From JAJPIG01 sp035531675 (GTDB taxonomy: Bacteria; Desulfobacterota; Binatia; Binatales; Binataceae), in NCBI GenBank assembly GCA_035531675.1, contig DATKSL010000033.1, positions 124,001 through 188,000 on the forward strand: a stretch of 64,000 nucleotides of DNA, written 5' to 3'. Each line of letters begins with the position of its first letter. Positions within the stretch are counted from its first letter, which is position 1. The position numbers and the translations under genes are program-made. The notes under the pieces were generated by a model. The model had not been told where the DNA came from. It saw only the letters and a list, made by a program, of their open reading frames with translations, and made no database searches. This document shows, piece by piece, positions 36,948-45,648 of this stretch.

Positions 36948-37885
36948 CGCGGCGTATCCTGCGGGCGATGGCGCTTGACCGCCTCGGGATTGGTCGAATC
37001 GGCGCCCATGTAAACCCCGCGCTCCCAGGTGCGTTTGAGCGGATCGGCGACCTTGAGCGCCATCCGCCCGATACCCGCGATTTCGATCTCGACGGTCTCG
37101 CCGTCCTGCAGCGCGCCCAGCCCCTCGTGGTTGGTGCCGCATGCGATCAGGTCGCCGGAGCGCAGCGTCATGACGGTGCTGGCGAACTCGATCAGCTCGG
37201 GCACGCGATGCTCCATGTCGTCGGTGTTGTAATTGTGGCGCAGCTCGCCGTTGTTCCAGAAGCGCACGTGCAGATCGTTGGGCTCCGGAATTTCGTCGGC
37301 GGTGGCGATACAGGGACCGATCGGCGCGAAGGTATCGAACGACTTGCCGAGCCAGCTCCCGGCCTTCCAGGTCATGCGCCCCTCGCCGCGCGCCGAGACG
37401 TCGATCAGGCAGGTGTAGCCGAACACCGCGCTGCGCCAGTTCTCGCGGCTGACCCTCTTGGCCGGTCCCTTGATGACGATCGCCAGCTCGGCCTCGTGCA
37501 TGAAAATCCACGGTTCGCGAAACTCGGGCAGCACGATGGTGTCGCCGGGGCCGACCACCGCTTCGGGATTTTTCAGGAACATGTTGAGCGGCCGCGCCTC
37601 GCGCTGCGCATGCTCCCAGTAGTTTGCGATGCAGCACAGAATCTTGCCCGGCCGCGGCAGCGGCGGCATCAGGCGCACCGAATCAAGCGGCGCCGCGTCG
37701 CCGCGCACGCGCGCCTGTTCGAGGCCCGGGCGCAGGCGTTCGAAGTCGTCGATGATGCCCTCCATCGTGAGCTCGGGCGTGTAGCCCGGCTTCACCATCG
37801 AGGCGATATTCACCACCCCGCGCTCGGTCATCAGGCCGGGGACAATCTCGCCGCCCGCGGCGGCCCGATACAGTACCAGCTTCAT
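36944..37885 (-). CDS. Fumarylacetoacetate hydrolase family protein
   Basis: 313 residues. The FAH metal and catalytic core is clear: LPRPGKILCCIANYWEHA, FMHEAELAIVIKG (metal-binding Glu residues), YTCLIDVSARGEGRM and SGDLIACGTNHEGLG. The family hydrolyses C-C bonds of acylpyruvates or isomerises and decarboxylates ring-fission products such as 2-hydroxyhepta-2,4-diene-1,7-dioate. It fits as a lower-pathway enzyme for aromatic degradation. RBS CCGGAGAG. Divergent from the amidohydrolase at 38028. Confidence 0.9.
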   Translation of the reverse strand: MKLVLYRAAAGGEIVPGLMTERGVVNIASMVKPGYTPELTMEGIIDDFERLRPGLEQARVRGDAAPLDSVRLMPPLPRPGKILCCIANYWEHAQREARPLNMFLKNPEAVVGPGDTIVLPEFREPWIFMHEAELAIVIKGPAKRVSRENWRSAVFGYTCLIDVSARGEGRMTWKAGSWLGKSFDTFAPIGPCIATADEIPEPNDLHVRFWNNGELRHNYNTDDMEHRVPELIEFASTVMTLRSGDLIACGTNHEGLGALQDGETVEIEIAGIGRMALKVADPLKRTWERGVYMGADSTNPEAVKRHRPQDTPR

Positions 37886-38027
37886 GTGCTTTCTCTCCGG
37901 AGAAATGTTTGCAGGTAGCGCGCAAACCCGATGCTCGCACTCCTGCGATCGCTCTTACCGTGATAGTTCTACTGCGCCGGCGCGCCGATGCGAAAGCGGC
38001 GCAATCAGGCCGTGGGAGAAATCGATA

Positions 38028-39122
38028 GTGCTCTATTCCTGCCATCCCGATAGCTCTGGACGCTCACGCTCGGCGGGCCGTGGATCCCGCAGCCGCCGCG
38101 CGCGAAAGTATCTCACGGTCGATATCCATTGCCACGTCTTCACGCCGCAGGCCGAAGCGCTGGTCAAGCCGCATTATCGGCCCGAGGACGACGCGATGGC
38201 CCGCTTTTCCAGCGAAGCAACGCGTGAAGTCAACCGCCGGCAGATGGAAACGATCGCGGTCAAGCTGACTTCGGTCGAAGCGCGATTAGCCGACATGGAC
38301 GCGATGGGTATCGACGTGCAGGCGATTTCGCCGGCTCCGCCGCAGTATCATTACTGGACCGAGCCGGAGCTGGGGCGCGAGATGACGCGGCTTATCAACC
38401 AGCGGCTGGCGGAAATCGTCGCGCAGCATCCCGATCGTTTCGTCGCGATCGGTGCGGTGCCGCTGCAGGCGCCGGAACTCGCGGTCGAGGAGCTCGAGCG
38501 GATCGTGAAGCGGCTCGGCTTCCGCGGCGTCGAGATCGCCCCGCACGTCGCCGGCATGGAATTGTCGGACCCGCGCCTGAGAAAGTTTTTCGCCAAGGCT
38601 GAGCAGCTCGGGGTGCTGATCTTCATCCATCCGCAGGGCTTCGCCGACGGCCAGCGGCTCAGCGATCACTACTTCATCAACGTGATCGGCAATCCGCTCG
38701 ACTCGACCGTCGGCGTAAGCCATCTGATTTTCGGCGGCGTGCTCGAGCGCTGCCCGAAACTCAAGATCTGCGTCGCTCACGGCGGCGGCTACCTGCCCGC
38801 CTACGCCGGGCGGATGGATCACGCGTGGGCGAATCGCCCGGACTGCCGCCTGCATATCAAGCGCAAGCCCACCAGCTACCTGAAGCGGCTCTACTTCGAC
38901 ACTATCGTCTACACGCCGCATCAGCTCGAGTACCTGGTCGAGCAGTATGGCAGCGATCACATTCTGACCGGCACCGATTATCCGTACGACATGGGGATGA
39001 GCGACCCGCTGGGCTTCCTCGAAAGCGCTCCCCGCCTCGGACGCGACGCGCGCGAGGCGATCGCCGGCGGCAACGCCGCGCGCCTGCTGAAGATCGCGCG
39101 CCGCCGCGCCGTCCGTCAGTGA
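38028..39122 (+). CDS. Amidohydrolase 2 family protein (ACMSD-like)
   Basis: 364 residues from GTG 38028 (GGGAG nine bases upstream); the frame opens earlier, but those residues look non-coding. Metal motifs are VDIHCHVF (HxH), FIHPQG, VAHGGGYLP and TGTDYPYDMG with the metal Asp. The family includes aminocarboxymuconate-semialdehyde decarboxylase and resorcylate decarboxylases, non-oxidative decarboxylases of aromatic metabolites. The exact substrate is open. Confidence 0.88.
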   Translation: MLYSCHPDSSGRSRSAGRGSRSRRARKYLTVDIHCHVFTPQAEALVKPHYRPEDDAMARFSSEATREVNRRQMETIAVKLTSVEARLADMDAMGIDVQAISPAPPQYHYWTEPELGREMTRLINQRLAEIVAQHPDRFVAIGAVPLQAPELAVEELERIVKRLGFRGVEIAPHVAGMELSDPRLRKFFAKAEQLGVLIFIHPQGFADGQRLSDHYFINVIGNPLDSTVGVSHLIFGGVLERCPKLKICVAHGGGYLPAYAGRMDHAWANRPDCRLHIKRKPTSYLKRLYFDTIVYTPHQLEYLVEQYGSDHILTGTDYPYDMGMSDPLGFLESAPRLGRDAREAIAGGNAARLLKIARRRAVRQ

Positions 39123-39871
39123 AGCGCGCCCCCGCCGTCGACGTTGAAGGCCTGGCCGGTAATGAAATCGCTGCCGTCGGAAGCCAGGAACACCACGGTC
39201 GGCGAGAGATCGGCGGGCTGCTCGCTGCGCTTGATTATCTGCGCGTTCAGGAGCTCGCGCTTGACCGTCTCGACGCTCTCGCGGTCGCCGAGACTGGTGG
39301 CCGCCTGAGTCATGGTGTAGCCCGGCGTCAGGGTGTTGACGTTGATACCGCTGCCGGAAAGCTCGCGCGCCAGTGAACGAGTGAGCGCGAACACGGCGCC
39401 CTTGGAGGCGACGTAATGCAGGTAGAGCGGGGGGCCCATCCAGATGGTGCCCGAGGACACGTTGATTATCTTGCCCTTGCCCTGGCGTCTCATCGCCGGC
39501 ACTGCCGCCTTGCAGCAGTTCCAGATGCCTTTGACGTTGACCGCCATCACGCGGTCCCATTCTTCCTCAGTGATCTGATCGAAGGCGATCCAGCGGCCGA
39601 GGTCGGCGGCATTGTTGACCAGCACGTCGATACGCCCGAAACGGCGCACCGCCTCCTCGGCCATCGCACGCGTCTGCGGCTCCTTGGTGACGTCGACCTT
39701 GACCGCGATCGCCTCGCTGCCGGCCTCGACGACCTTGGCGACGGTCGCCTCGCACGGCAGGATGTCAGCCGCCACGATTTTTGCGCCATTGCGCGCCAGC
39801 GCGACGCTGTACTCCTGTCCGAGCCCGCGCGCCGCGCCGGTTACGATAGCCACCCGGCCGTCCAGCATCAT
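39116..39871 (-). CDS. Short-chain dehydrogenase/reductase (SDR)
   Basis: 251 residues from ATG 39871, with GGGAGAG upstream; the open frame beyond has no SDR sequence. Cofactor motif TGAARGLGQE, NNAA, catalytic Ser in NVSSGTI and YVASK (Tyr-x3-Lys) are all present. Asp at the end of the second strand (AADIL) suggests NAD rather than NADP. It oxidises or reduces a hydroxyl group, perhaps a cis-dihydrodiol. Its end overlaps the convergent amidohydrolase by seven bases, and the dienelactone hydrolase lies 29 bases upstream. Confidence 0.9.
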   Translation of the reverse strand: MMLDGRVAIVTGAARGLGQEYSVALARNGAKIVAADILPCEATVAKVVEAGSEAIAVKVDVTKEPQTRAMAEEAVRRFGRIDVLVNNAADLGRWIAFDQITEEEWDRVMAVNVKGIWNCCKAAVPAMRRQGKGKIINVSSGTIWMGPPLYLHYVASKGAVFALTRSLARELSGSGINVNTLTPGYTMTQAATSLGDRESVETVKRELLNAQIIKRSEQPADLSPTVVFLASDGSDFITGQAFNVDGGGALH

Positions 39872-39900
39872 AGGTATCTCTCCCGCGCCGCGACGGCGCT

Positions 39901-40614
39901 CTAAACGAACACTTCCGAGAACAGGCCGCGCATCGCAGCCCACGAACGCCGGTCAGCCGCCGGCTGATAGCCAAACCCCGGCATCGGAATCTGATCGGCA
40001 GCCGTATTGGTGAAGGCATGCTTCGCGCCGCTGTAGATATTCACCTGCCAATCGACGCCTACCTTGGTCATCTCCTGCTCGAAGCCTGCCACCTGCGCGG
40101 CCGGTACCAGCGGATCTTCGGCGCCGGTGCAGACCAGGATCTTCGGCTTAACCTTGCCGGGAGCCGCCGGATTCTCGGTCGCCAGCAGGCCGTGGAAAGT
40201 GACGGCCCCGGCGAGCTGCGCGCCGCTGCGTGCCAGCTCCAGCACGCAATAGCCGCCGAAGCAGTAGCCGATCGCGGCGAGCTGCTGCGGATTCACGTTG
40301 GGCCGCGCAACCAGCGCATCGTAGCCGGCGCGGAGCCGGCCCTGGAACTTGGGCACGTCGCCCTTGACCTCGTTCATCATCGCGAGCGCCTCGGGTCCCG
40401 AGCCTGCCACCTTGCCCTCGCCATACATGTCGACCGCCAGCGCCACGTAGCCCAACTCGGCCAGCATCCCGGCCCGCCGCTTGACGTGATCGTCGCAGCC
40501 GGGGGCTTCGTGAAAGATCAGCACGCCCGGGCGGCGCTCTGAGCCGTCGGGCGAGGCGAGGTAGCCGCGCAAGGTGATGCCTTCGTATTTGTAATCCAGA
40601 GTTTGCGTCTTCAT
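39901..40614 (-). CDS. Dienelactone hydrolase family protein
   Basis: 237 residues from ATG 40614 (GGAGG five bases upstream). The DLH catalytic Cys sits in GYCFGGY, the partner Glu in LIFHEAPG, Asp in TGAEDPLVP and His in SGAKHAFTN. Dienelactone hydrolases open the lactone from chlorocatechol or related ortho cleavage, giving maleylacetate, the substrate of maleylacetate reductase (compare 27493). Some relatives act on other esters. Followed by the SDR in the same direction. Confidence 0.9.
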   Translation of the reverse strand: MKTQTLDYKYEGITLRGYLASPDGSERRPGVLIFHEAPGCDDHVKRRAGMLAELGYVALAVDMYGEGKVAGSGPEALAMMNEVKGDVPKFQGRLRAGYDALVARPNVNPQQLAAIGYCFGGYCVLELARSGAQLAGAVTFHGLLATENPAAPGKVKPKILVCTGAEDPLVPAAQVAGFEQEMTKVGVDWQVNIYSGAKHAFTNTAADQIPMPGFGYQPAADRRSWAAMRGLFSEVFV

Positions 40615-40773
40615 CCGAGCCTCCAATTTTGGGGCCGCTCACCCTCCGCTGATCGGCGACGGGTGCGGGCCGGGAACTTTGCGGTAAATCGAGCGCAATG
40701 ACATCACGCTCTCAGCGCTTCGGCAAGCGAATTCGCAGGCCGAAGCCTGGAGGATCTCTGTACAAGTCCGGTC

Positions 40774-40836
40774 GTCATTCTGAACGGAGTCTGCGCAGTG
40801 AAGAATCCCGGGATTCTTCGCTGCGCTCAGAATGAC
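40774..40836. repeat. Palindromic dispersed-repeat-like element with 18-base perfect core
   Basis: The centre AAGAATCCCGGGATTCTT (40801-40818) is a perfect palindrome. It is flanked by further matching arms: GTCATTCTGA at the left end, its reverse complement at the right end, and GCGCAG(T/C)G-type arms between. The left arm carries about nine extra bases (ACGGAGTCT). It resembles the CATTCTGAGCG-x-AGCGAAGAATC repeat family scattered through many environmental bacterial genomes. It lies between two divergently ending units and could also form a strong hairpin in RNA. Confidence 0.7.
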
Positions 40837-40861
40837 AGAATGGGCCTCGTGCAGAAATTCC

Positions 40862-42106
40862 CTAGCTGGCCGGGGCGGCGCGCGAGGCGATTAACTTGTG
40901 TGCTTCGGCGAGCTCGCCAATCGCGGGCCAGAACTCCTGCGGCTCGTTGAAGTTGGCGACGAACCATTCGGCGAGAGCGGGGTTTTGCGAGGCCGCGCCC
41001 AGGATTTCGCGCGCCGGCTCGGTAATCGGTTCCAGCAGCAGGTTGGAAAAATTCGTGATGCCCTTCGATTCCTTCTCCCAGTACTCCTCGAACAGCGCTT
41101 CCATCCAATCCGCATCGAAAGGGCGTGAGCGACGCTCGACGATCCGCTCGATCGCCAGATGGGTAGTCTTGGCGGCATGATTCGAGCCCTGCCCGGCGAT
41201 CGGATCGTTGAGCACGACGGTGTCGCCCAACCCCATCACGACTCGCCCCGACTTGAGCCGCCCGACCGGCCGGCGGATGGTCGGCGTCAGCGCCCCCTTG
41301 GCCCACGCCATCGGATCGGTCAGGGCGACGTCGCGCACGGTCGCGGACTCCCACGGTGCGAACTCGGCGATTATCTCGCGCGCGATGCGGATCATCTCGT
41401 CGCCCGAAGCGGCCGCGCCGAAGCGATCCATCGGGCCGCCCCGATGCGCCTCGAATAGCAGGCTGTAGCAGTTGATCCCGCCGACGGCGTGAAACGGGAT
41501 CCAGAAGATCTCGCCCGCGCCGGCGAAGAAGGTGAACTTGATTGGCACGTCGAGCGCGATCTTCCACGGCTTTAGCCCGGCCAGCGTCAGCAGGCCGAGC
41601 TGGCGGCGCGGCGCGGTGTAGACGCTGCGCGTGTCGTCGCGCGGGAAGAGCCCGGCGATTTCACCCTTGCCGGCGGCGACCACCACCAGGTCGTGGCTGG
41701 CGGCGAGCTGCTCCAAGTCGTCGAGGGTGGCGCCCTTGAAAATCAGCTGGCCGCCGCGCCGCTCGAACTCCTCCATCCAGCGCGCGAACTTGAGCCGTTG
41801 ATCGATGGCCTGTCCGGGCCGCGGCAAAGCGGCCTCGACCTGGAGCGCGATCGCACCCGGCTGCAGGCAGAAATCGAGGTGGATGCCGGCGCCCCAATGA
41901 GTCTCGCGATCCCAGGCGTTGAGCCCCAGCTCGCGTTCGTAGCTGAGCGCGCGATCGAACATGAAGGCGGTTGCGATCGCGCGCCCCTTGAGCAGCTCCT
42001 CGGGCCGCCGATCCGAAAACAGCGTGACCTGGTAGCCACGGCGCAACAGCCCGAAGCCGAGATGAAGTCCGGCCTGCCCGGCGCCGATTATCGCGATACG
42101 CCGCAT
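40862..42106 (-). CDS. Styrene monooxygenase StyA-like FAD-dependent monooxygenase
   Basis: 414 residues, full StyA length. Seen are the FAD Rossmann motif IAIIGAGQAGLHLG at the start, FMFDRALSYERELGLN, AIDQRLKFARWMEEFERRGG and the second FAD motif LGDTVVLNDPIAGQGSN. StyA-type enzymes epoxidise styrene or indole with FADH2 from a separate reductase (StyB), which is not seen here. A cupin gene starts about 400 bases upstream and ends four bases before this start, so the two form one transcript. Confidence 0.9.
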   Translation of the reverse strand: MRRIAIIGAGQAGLHLGFGLLRRGYQVTLFSDRRPEELLKGRAIATAFMFDRALSYERELGLNAWDRETHWGAGIHLDFCLQPGAIALQVEAALPRPGQAIDQRLKFARWMEEFERRGGQLIFKGATLDDLEQLAASHDLVVVAAGKGEIAGLFPRDDTRSVYTAPRRQLGLLTLAGLKPWKIALDVPIKFTFFAGAGEIFWIPFHAVGGINCYSLLFEAHRGGPMDRFGAAASGDEMIRIAREIIAEFAPWESATVRDVALTDPMAWAKGALTPTIRRPVGRLKSGRVVMGLGDTVVLNDPIAGQGSNHAAKTTHLAIERIVERRSRPFDADWMEALFEEYWEKESKGITNFSNLLLEPITEPAREILGAASQNPALAEWFVANFNEPQEFWPAIGELAEAHKLIASRAAPAS

Positions 42107-42109
42107 CGA

Positions 42110-42511
42110 TTACGGATGGCCCGCGGCGCCCTGCTTGACGTAGCCCTCCGGACCGTTGGTGGTGACCGCCAGGTACGACAGCCGCCCGCTGCCGGTGTTG
42201 CGGATACCATGGATCACGGTGCGCGGCACGATCACGCAATCACCCGCCTTGACCGGGACCTCGGTGCCGTCGCCGTGCAGCAGTCGTCCCTGGCCTTCGA
42301 GGATCATGAAGGTATGCGCATTGGCGGGATGCATGTGAGGGGCGTTCTCCTGCCCGGCTTCGAGGTTCCACACCACCAGGGTCTGGTCGGCGTCCTCGTA
42401 CATCACAACCACGTTGGCCTCTTCTTTGGAGAAGCGGCGAAATGGGGCGAGATCGTGTACCCCGCTGCCAACCGTCTTCGGCTCCATCTTTTTGGTCAAA
42501 TCCGCCGGCAT
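42110..42511 (-). CDS. Cupin domain protein
   Basis: 133 residues from ATG 42511, with an excellent RBS (GGGAGGAG); the longer open frame runs into the divergent LLM gene and is rejected. Cupin motif 1 is around ENAPHMHPANAHTFMILEGQG and motif 2 around GDCVIVPRTVIHGIRN, with three His and a Glu equivalent for a metal. It is followed after four bases by the StyA-like gene, so it may assist in handling the epoxide or a ring product. Activity unknown. Confidence 0.85.
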   Translation of the reverse strand: MPADLTKKMEPKTVGSGVHDLAPFRRFSKEEANVVVMYEDADQTLVVWNLEAGQENAPHMHPANAHTFMILEGQGRLLHGDGTEVPVKAGDCVIVPRTVIHGIRNTGSGRLSYLAVTTNGPEGYVKQGAAGHP

Positions 42512-42649
42512 CTTGGTCTCCTCCCGAGTCTTTCGATTATGGTTTGCGATCCGTCGCAGTTCGAGGTGATTGTCGCGCAGGTGCCTGCTAATGCATAGTG
42601 GAAAATCCGGCAAACGAGCAATGGCGCGCCGGCCGGTTACGGTAATCCG

Positions 42650-43495
42650 ATGAAATTCGGCATCCAGACCAAGGTGACCCTTTCCTCGATCGGCGTTGCC
42701 GAGCTGGCCCGGGCGATCGAGCAGCGCGGCCTCGAAGCGCTGTTCCTGGCCGAATATACCCATATCCCCAAGCAGCATAAGTCGCCGTTCGGCGGACCGT
42801 TGCCAGAGCCGTTCTTCAACACCTTCGACCCGCTGATCGCGCTGGCGGCGGCGGCCCAGGCGACCGGGCGAATTACGCTGGGGACGTGTGTGATGGTGGT
42901 GGTGCAGCGCAATCCGATCGTGCTGGCGAAGGAAGTCGCGACGCTCGATCAGTTATCGGGCGGGCGCTTCGTGCTGGGGGTCGGCGCCGGCGGAATTCCC
43001 GAGGCCAACCTGAATCACGGCGTCACGAGTGGGCAACGATGGCAGGTGCTGCGCGAGACGGTGCTGGCGCTCAAGCAGATCTGGAACTCCGCCGAGCCCG
43101 AATTTCACGGTGAAATCGTCAACTTCGATCCGATCATTTCCAATCCCAAGCCGAAGCGGCCCGGCGGCCCGCCAATCCTGCTCGGCGGCCACGCGCCGCG
43201 GACCATCGAGCGCGCCGCGCAGTACTGCGACGGATGGTTTCCCGGCTTCGGTTACGGGAGCTTCGATTTGGCGGCGGGAATCGAAGCGTTTCGGCGCGCG
43301 GCCGCGAGCGCCGGCCGCTCCGCCGATGCGCTGGCGGTGAACGTAGTCTCGGTGCCGATCGACGAGGCGAAGTTGCGGCCGCTGCTGGCGCTGGGGATCG
43401 AGCGGATCGTCTTTCAGGTGCCGTCCGAGCCGCGCGACACGATGCTGCCGATACTCGACCGCTGCGCCGAGGTCGCCGGTCGACTAAATGGCTGA
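42650..43495 (+). CDS. LLM-class F420-dependent oxidoreductase (TIGR03619-like)
   Basis: A 281-residue short LLM protein: MKFGIQTKVTLSSIGV, LEALFLAEYTHIP, GTCVMVVVQRNPIVLAKEVATLDQL in part, GRFVLGVGAGG and PPILLGGHAPRT. The QRNP and LSGGRF blocks match F420-using members. First gene of a three-gene operon with a decarboxylase-like and a MetE-like protein, ten bases before the next ATG. The divergent gap to the cupin is about 140 bases. The reaction is not assignable. Confidence 0.86.
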   Translation: MKFGIQTKVTLSSIGVAELARAIEQRGLEALFLAEYTHIPKQHKSPFGGPLPEPFFNTFDPLIALAAAAQATGRITLGTCVMVVVQRNPIVLAKEVATLDQLSGGRFVLGVGAGGIPEANLNHGVTSGQRWQVLRETVLALKQIWNSAEPEFHGEIVNFDPIISNPKPKRPGGPPILLGGHAPRTIERAAQYCDGWFPGFGYGSFDLAAGIEAFRRAAASAGRSADALAVNVVSVPIDEAKLRPLLALGIERIVFQVPSEPRDTMLPILDRCAEVAGRLNG

Positions 43496-43505
43496 GGGCT
43501 GAATC

Positions 43506-44483
43506 ATGATTCCACTTACTTTCGCCTGCGGGCTTTACGATCGGATGCTGCCGCTCTACAGCGGCGAGGTGCGGCCGGAGGGGATCGATCTCAAGTTCCT
43601 CGCGATCGAGTCGCCGCGCGAAATTTTCGACCGCATGGCCGGCAAGATGGAATTCGACGCCTGCGAGATGTCGAGCTCCGAGCTGATCAGCCGGATGGGC
43701 GCCGGCCAATGTCCGTTCGTCGCTATCCCGGTCTTCCCGTCGCGCGTCTTCCGCCACGGTTTTATCTGCATCAACCGTAACAAGGGCATCAAAACCCCGA
43801 AGGACCTGGAGGGCAAACGGGTCGGCGTGCCGCTCTACACGATGTCCGCGGCGCTCTGGATTCGCGGCCATCTCCAGCACGAATACGGCGTCGACCTGTC
43901 GACGATCCATTGGGTGCAGGGGGCGACCAATGCGCCCGGGGCGCACGGCAGTCCGACCGTGCTGCCGCTGCTGAAGCCGGTCTCGATCGAGAACAACCAC
44001 AGCGACCGATCGCTGAGCCAGCTGCTCGAAGCGGGCGCGATCGACGCGATTGCGGGCGCCGAGATGCCGGCGGCGCTCGGCAAGAGCGCCAACGTCGAGC
44101 GGCTGTTTCCGAACTTTCGCGAGGTCGAAAAGGATTTTTACCGGCGCACGCGGATCTTCCCGATCATGCATCTGGTGGTAATCCGGCGCGAGCTTTACGA
44201 GCGTCATCCGTCGGTGGCGGCGAGCCTCTACGATGCGCTCTTGCGCTCGAAGAACATCGCGCTGGCCCGGATGCGTTACCTCGGGGCGCTGCGCTACATG
44301 CTGCCGTGGCTGCCCGCCGACCTCGACGAGCTTGATGAGACCTTCGGCGCCGATCCGTGGCCGTACGGTATCGAAGCCAACCGGCCGACGCTCGAGGCGC
44401 TGGTCAGCTACATGGTCGAGCAATCGTTCATCGCGCGGCCGATTCCAATCGAGGAGCTGTTCGTCCCGACTGCCGTCCAATGA
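43506..44483 (+). CDS. 4,5-dihydroxyphthalate decarboxylase-like protein (paralogue 3)
   Basis: 325 residues, no signal peptide. It shares the blocks CEMSSSELI, AIPVFPSRVFR, GKRVGVPLY, HSDRSLSQLLEAGAIDAI, YRRTRIFPIMHL and DPWPYGIEANRPTLEAL with the two copies at 9.8-12.6 kb, but is more divergent from both. Likely a cytoplasmic aromatic-acid decarboxylase or ligand-binding relative. It is coupled to the downstream MetE-like gene by an ATGA overlap (44480-44483), an unexpected partner. Confidence 0.8.
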   Translation: MIPLTFACGLYDRMLPLYSGEVRPEGIDLKFLAIESPREIFDRMAGKMEFDACEMSSSELISRMGAGQCPFVAIPVFPSRVFRHGFICINRNKGIKTPKDLEGKRVGVPLYTMSAALWIRGHLQHEYGVDLSTIHWVQGATNAPGAHGSPTVLPLLKPVSIENNHSDRSLSQLLEAGAIDAIAGAEMPAALGKSANVERLFPNFREVEKDFYRRTRIFPIMHLVVIRRELYERHPSVAASLYDALLRSKNIALARMRYLGALRYMLPWLPADLDELDETFGADPWPYGIEANRPTLEALVSYMVEQSFIARPIPIEELFVPTAVQ

Positions 44484-45622
44484 GCCGACCACCGTTTCGT
44501 GCCGATATCGTCGGGAGCTTTCTGCGCCCGCAAGCGCTCAAGCAGGCGCGCGAAGCGCTGCTCGGGCCGCAAAGCGCGGATCAGAATCTCGGCCCGCACG
44601 ACCACCACGAGTTGCGCGCGATCGAGGACGGTTGCATACGCGAGGTGATCGCGATGCAGCAGCGCGCGGGCCTCAAGTCGGCGACCGACGGCGAATTCCG
44701 CCGCCGTAGCTGGTGGCTCGAACTAATCCTCGGCTGGGAGGGGTTTGCCGCCAACCGCACCGCGAACTCCGAAGTCACGTGGCGCAACCAGGCCGGTGCC
44801 CAGCAGGGATTCTCGCGCCTGTGGCTGACCGGGCGCATCGGATGGCGCCCGAGTGCCGTGGTGCGCGCCTTCGAATTCCTGAAGGCCAACACCCGGGCCA
44901 CGCCGAAGGTCACGATGCCGAGTCCCAACCAGGTGCATTTCTTTTTGCGCGGCGACGACGGTATCCGCAATTCTTCGGTCTATCGCGAGGTCGATGCGTT
45001 CTGGTCGGATCTGGTGGCCGTCTACCGGCGCGAGATTTCCGCGCTGGTGGCCGCCGGGGCGCGTTATATCCAGCTCGACGACACCAGCATCGTGTTCCTG
45101 TGCGATCCCGCGCAGCGCGACGTGATGGCCGGGTGGGGCAAGACGCCCGAAGCGCTGCTCAATGAGTACGCGGAGCGGATTAACCAGGTGATCGCGGGGT
45201 TTCCCGAGGACGTCACCTTCACGTTGCATCAGTGCCGCGGTAATCGCGAAGGTAACTGGGTCGCCGAAGGCGCCTACGATCCGGTGGCCGAGGTGTTGTT
45301 CAACAAGATCAACGTGCAGGGATTTTTTCTCGAGTATGATTCGCCGCGCGCCGGCTCGTTCGCGCCGTTGCGTTTCCTGCCCAAGGGCAAGACGGTGGTG
45401 CTGGGGCTGGTGTCGACCAAGGGTCCGGCCCTGGAAAGCAAGGACGATCTCAAGCGCCGTATCGACGAAGCGACTCGGGTGGCGCCGCTGGAGCAACTTG
45501 CGCTCAGCCCGCAGTGCGGATTCGCCAGCTCGATCAAGGGCAACCCGCTCACCGAGCAGGACCAACTGGCGAAGCTCACGCGCGTCGTCGAAGTCGCGCG
45601 CGAAGTCTGGGGCGACGCCTGA
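44480..45622 (+). CDS. Cobalamin-independent methionine synthase II-like (MetE C-terminal-like) protein
   Basis: 380 residues from ATG 44480, overlapping the previous stop; the longer frame is an overlap artefact. All four zinc-ligand positions of MetE are visible: His250 and Cys252 (TLHQCRGN), Glu285 (FFLEYDSPR) and Cys346 (SPQCGFAS). The family activates a thiol for alkyl transfer; members include methionine synthase and epoxyalkane:CoM transferase. It lacks the N-terminal half of true MetE. In this operon it may transfer a methyl or alkyl group released from the aromatic substrate; that is inference. Confidence 0.85.
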   Translation: MSRPPFRADIVGSFLRPQALKQAREALLGPQSADQNLGPHDHHELRAIEDGCIREVIAMQQRAGLKSATDGEFRRRSWWLELILGWEGFAANRTANSEVTWRNQAGAQQGFSRLWLTGRIGWRPSAVVRAFEFLKANTRATPKVTMPSPNQVHFFLRGDDGIRNSSVYREVDAFWSDLVAVYRREISALVAAGARYIQLDDTSIVFLCDPAQRDVMAGWGKTPEALLNEYAERINQVIAGFPEDVTFTLHQCRGNREGNWVAEGAYDPVAEVLFNKINVQGFFLEYDSPRAGSFAPLRFLPKGKTVVLGLVSTKGPALESKDDLKRRIDEATRVAPLEQLALSPQCGFASSIKGNPLTEQDQLAKLTRVVEVAREVWGDA

Positions 45623-45648
45623 AAGCTTCGCCGGGGAAGTTCAACCGA

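Noticed and set aside
35928..37637. A 569-codon minus-strand frame
   Set aside because: Overlaps the FAA hydrolase out of frame and the BNR gene antisense; the true genes carry the conserved motifs.
40774..40836. The palindromic element as part of a CRISPR array or a simple terminator
   Set aside because: It is a single copy with no spacer series and no T run; a dispersed repeat explains it better.
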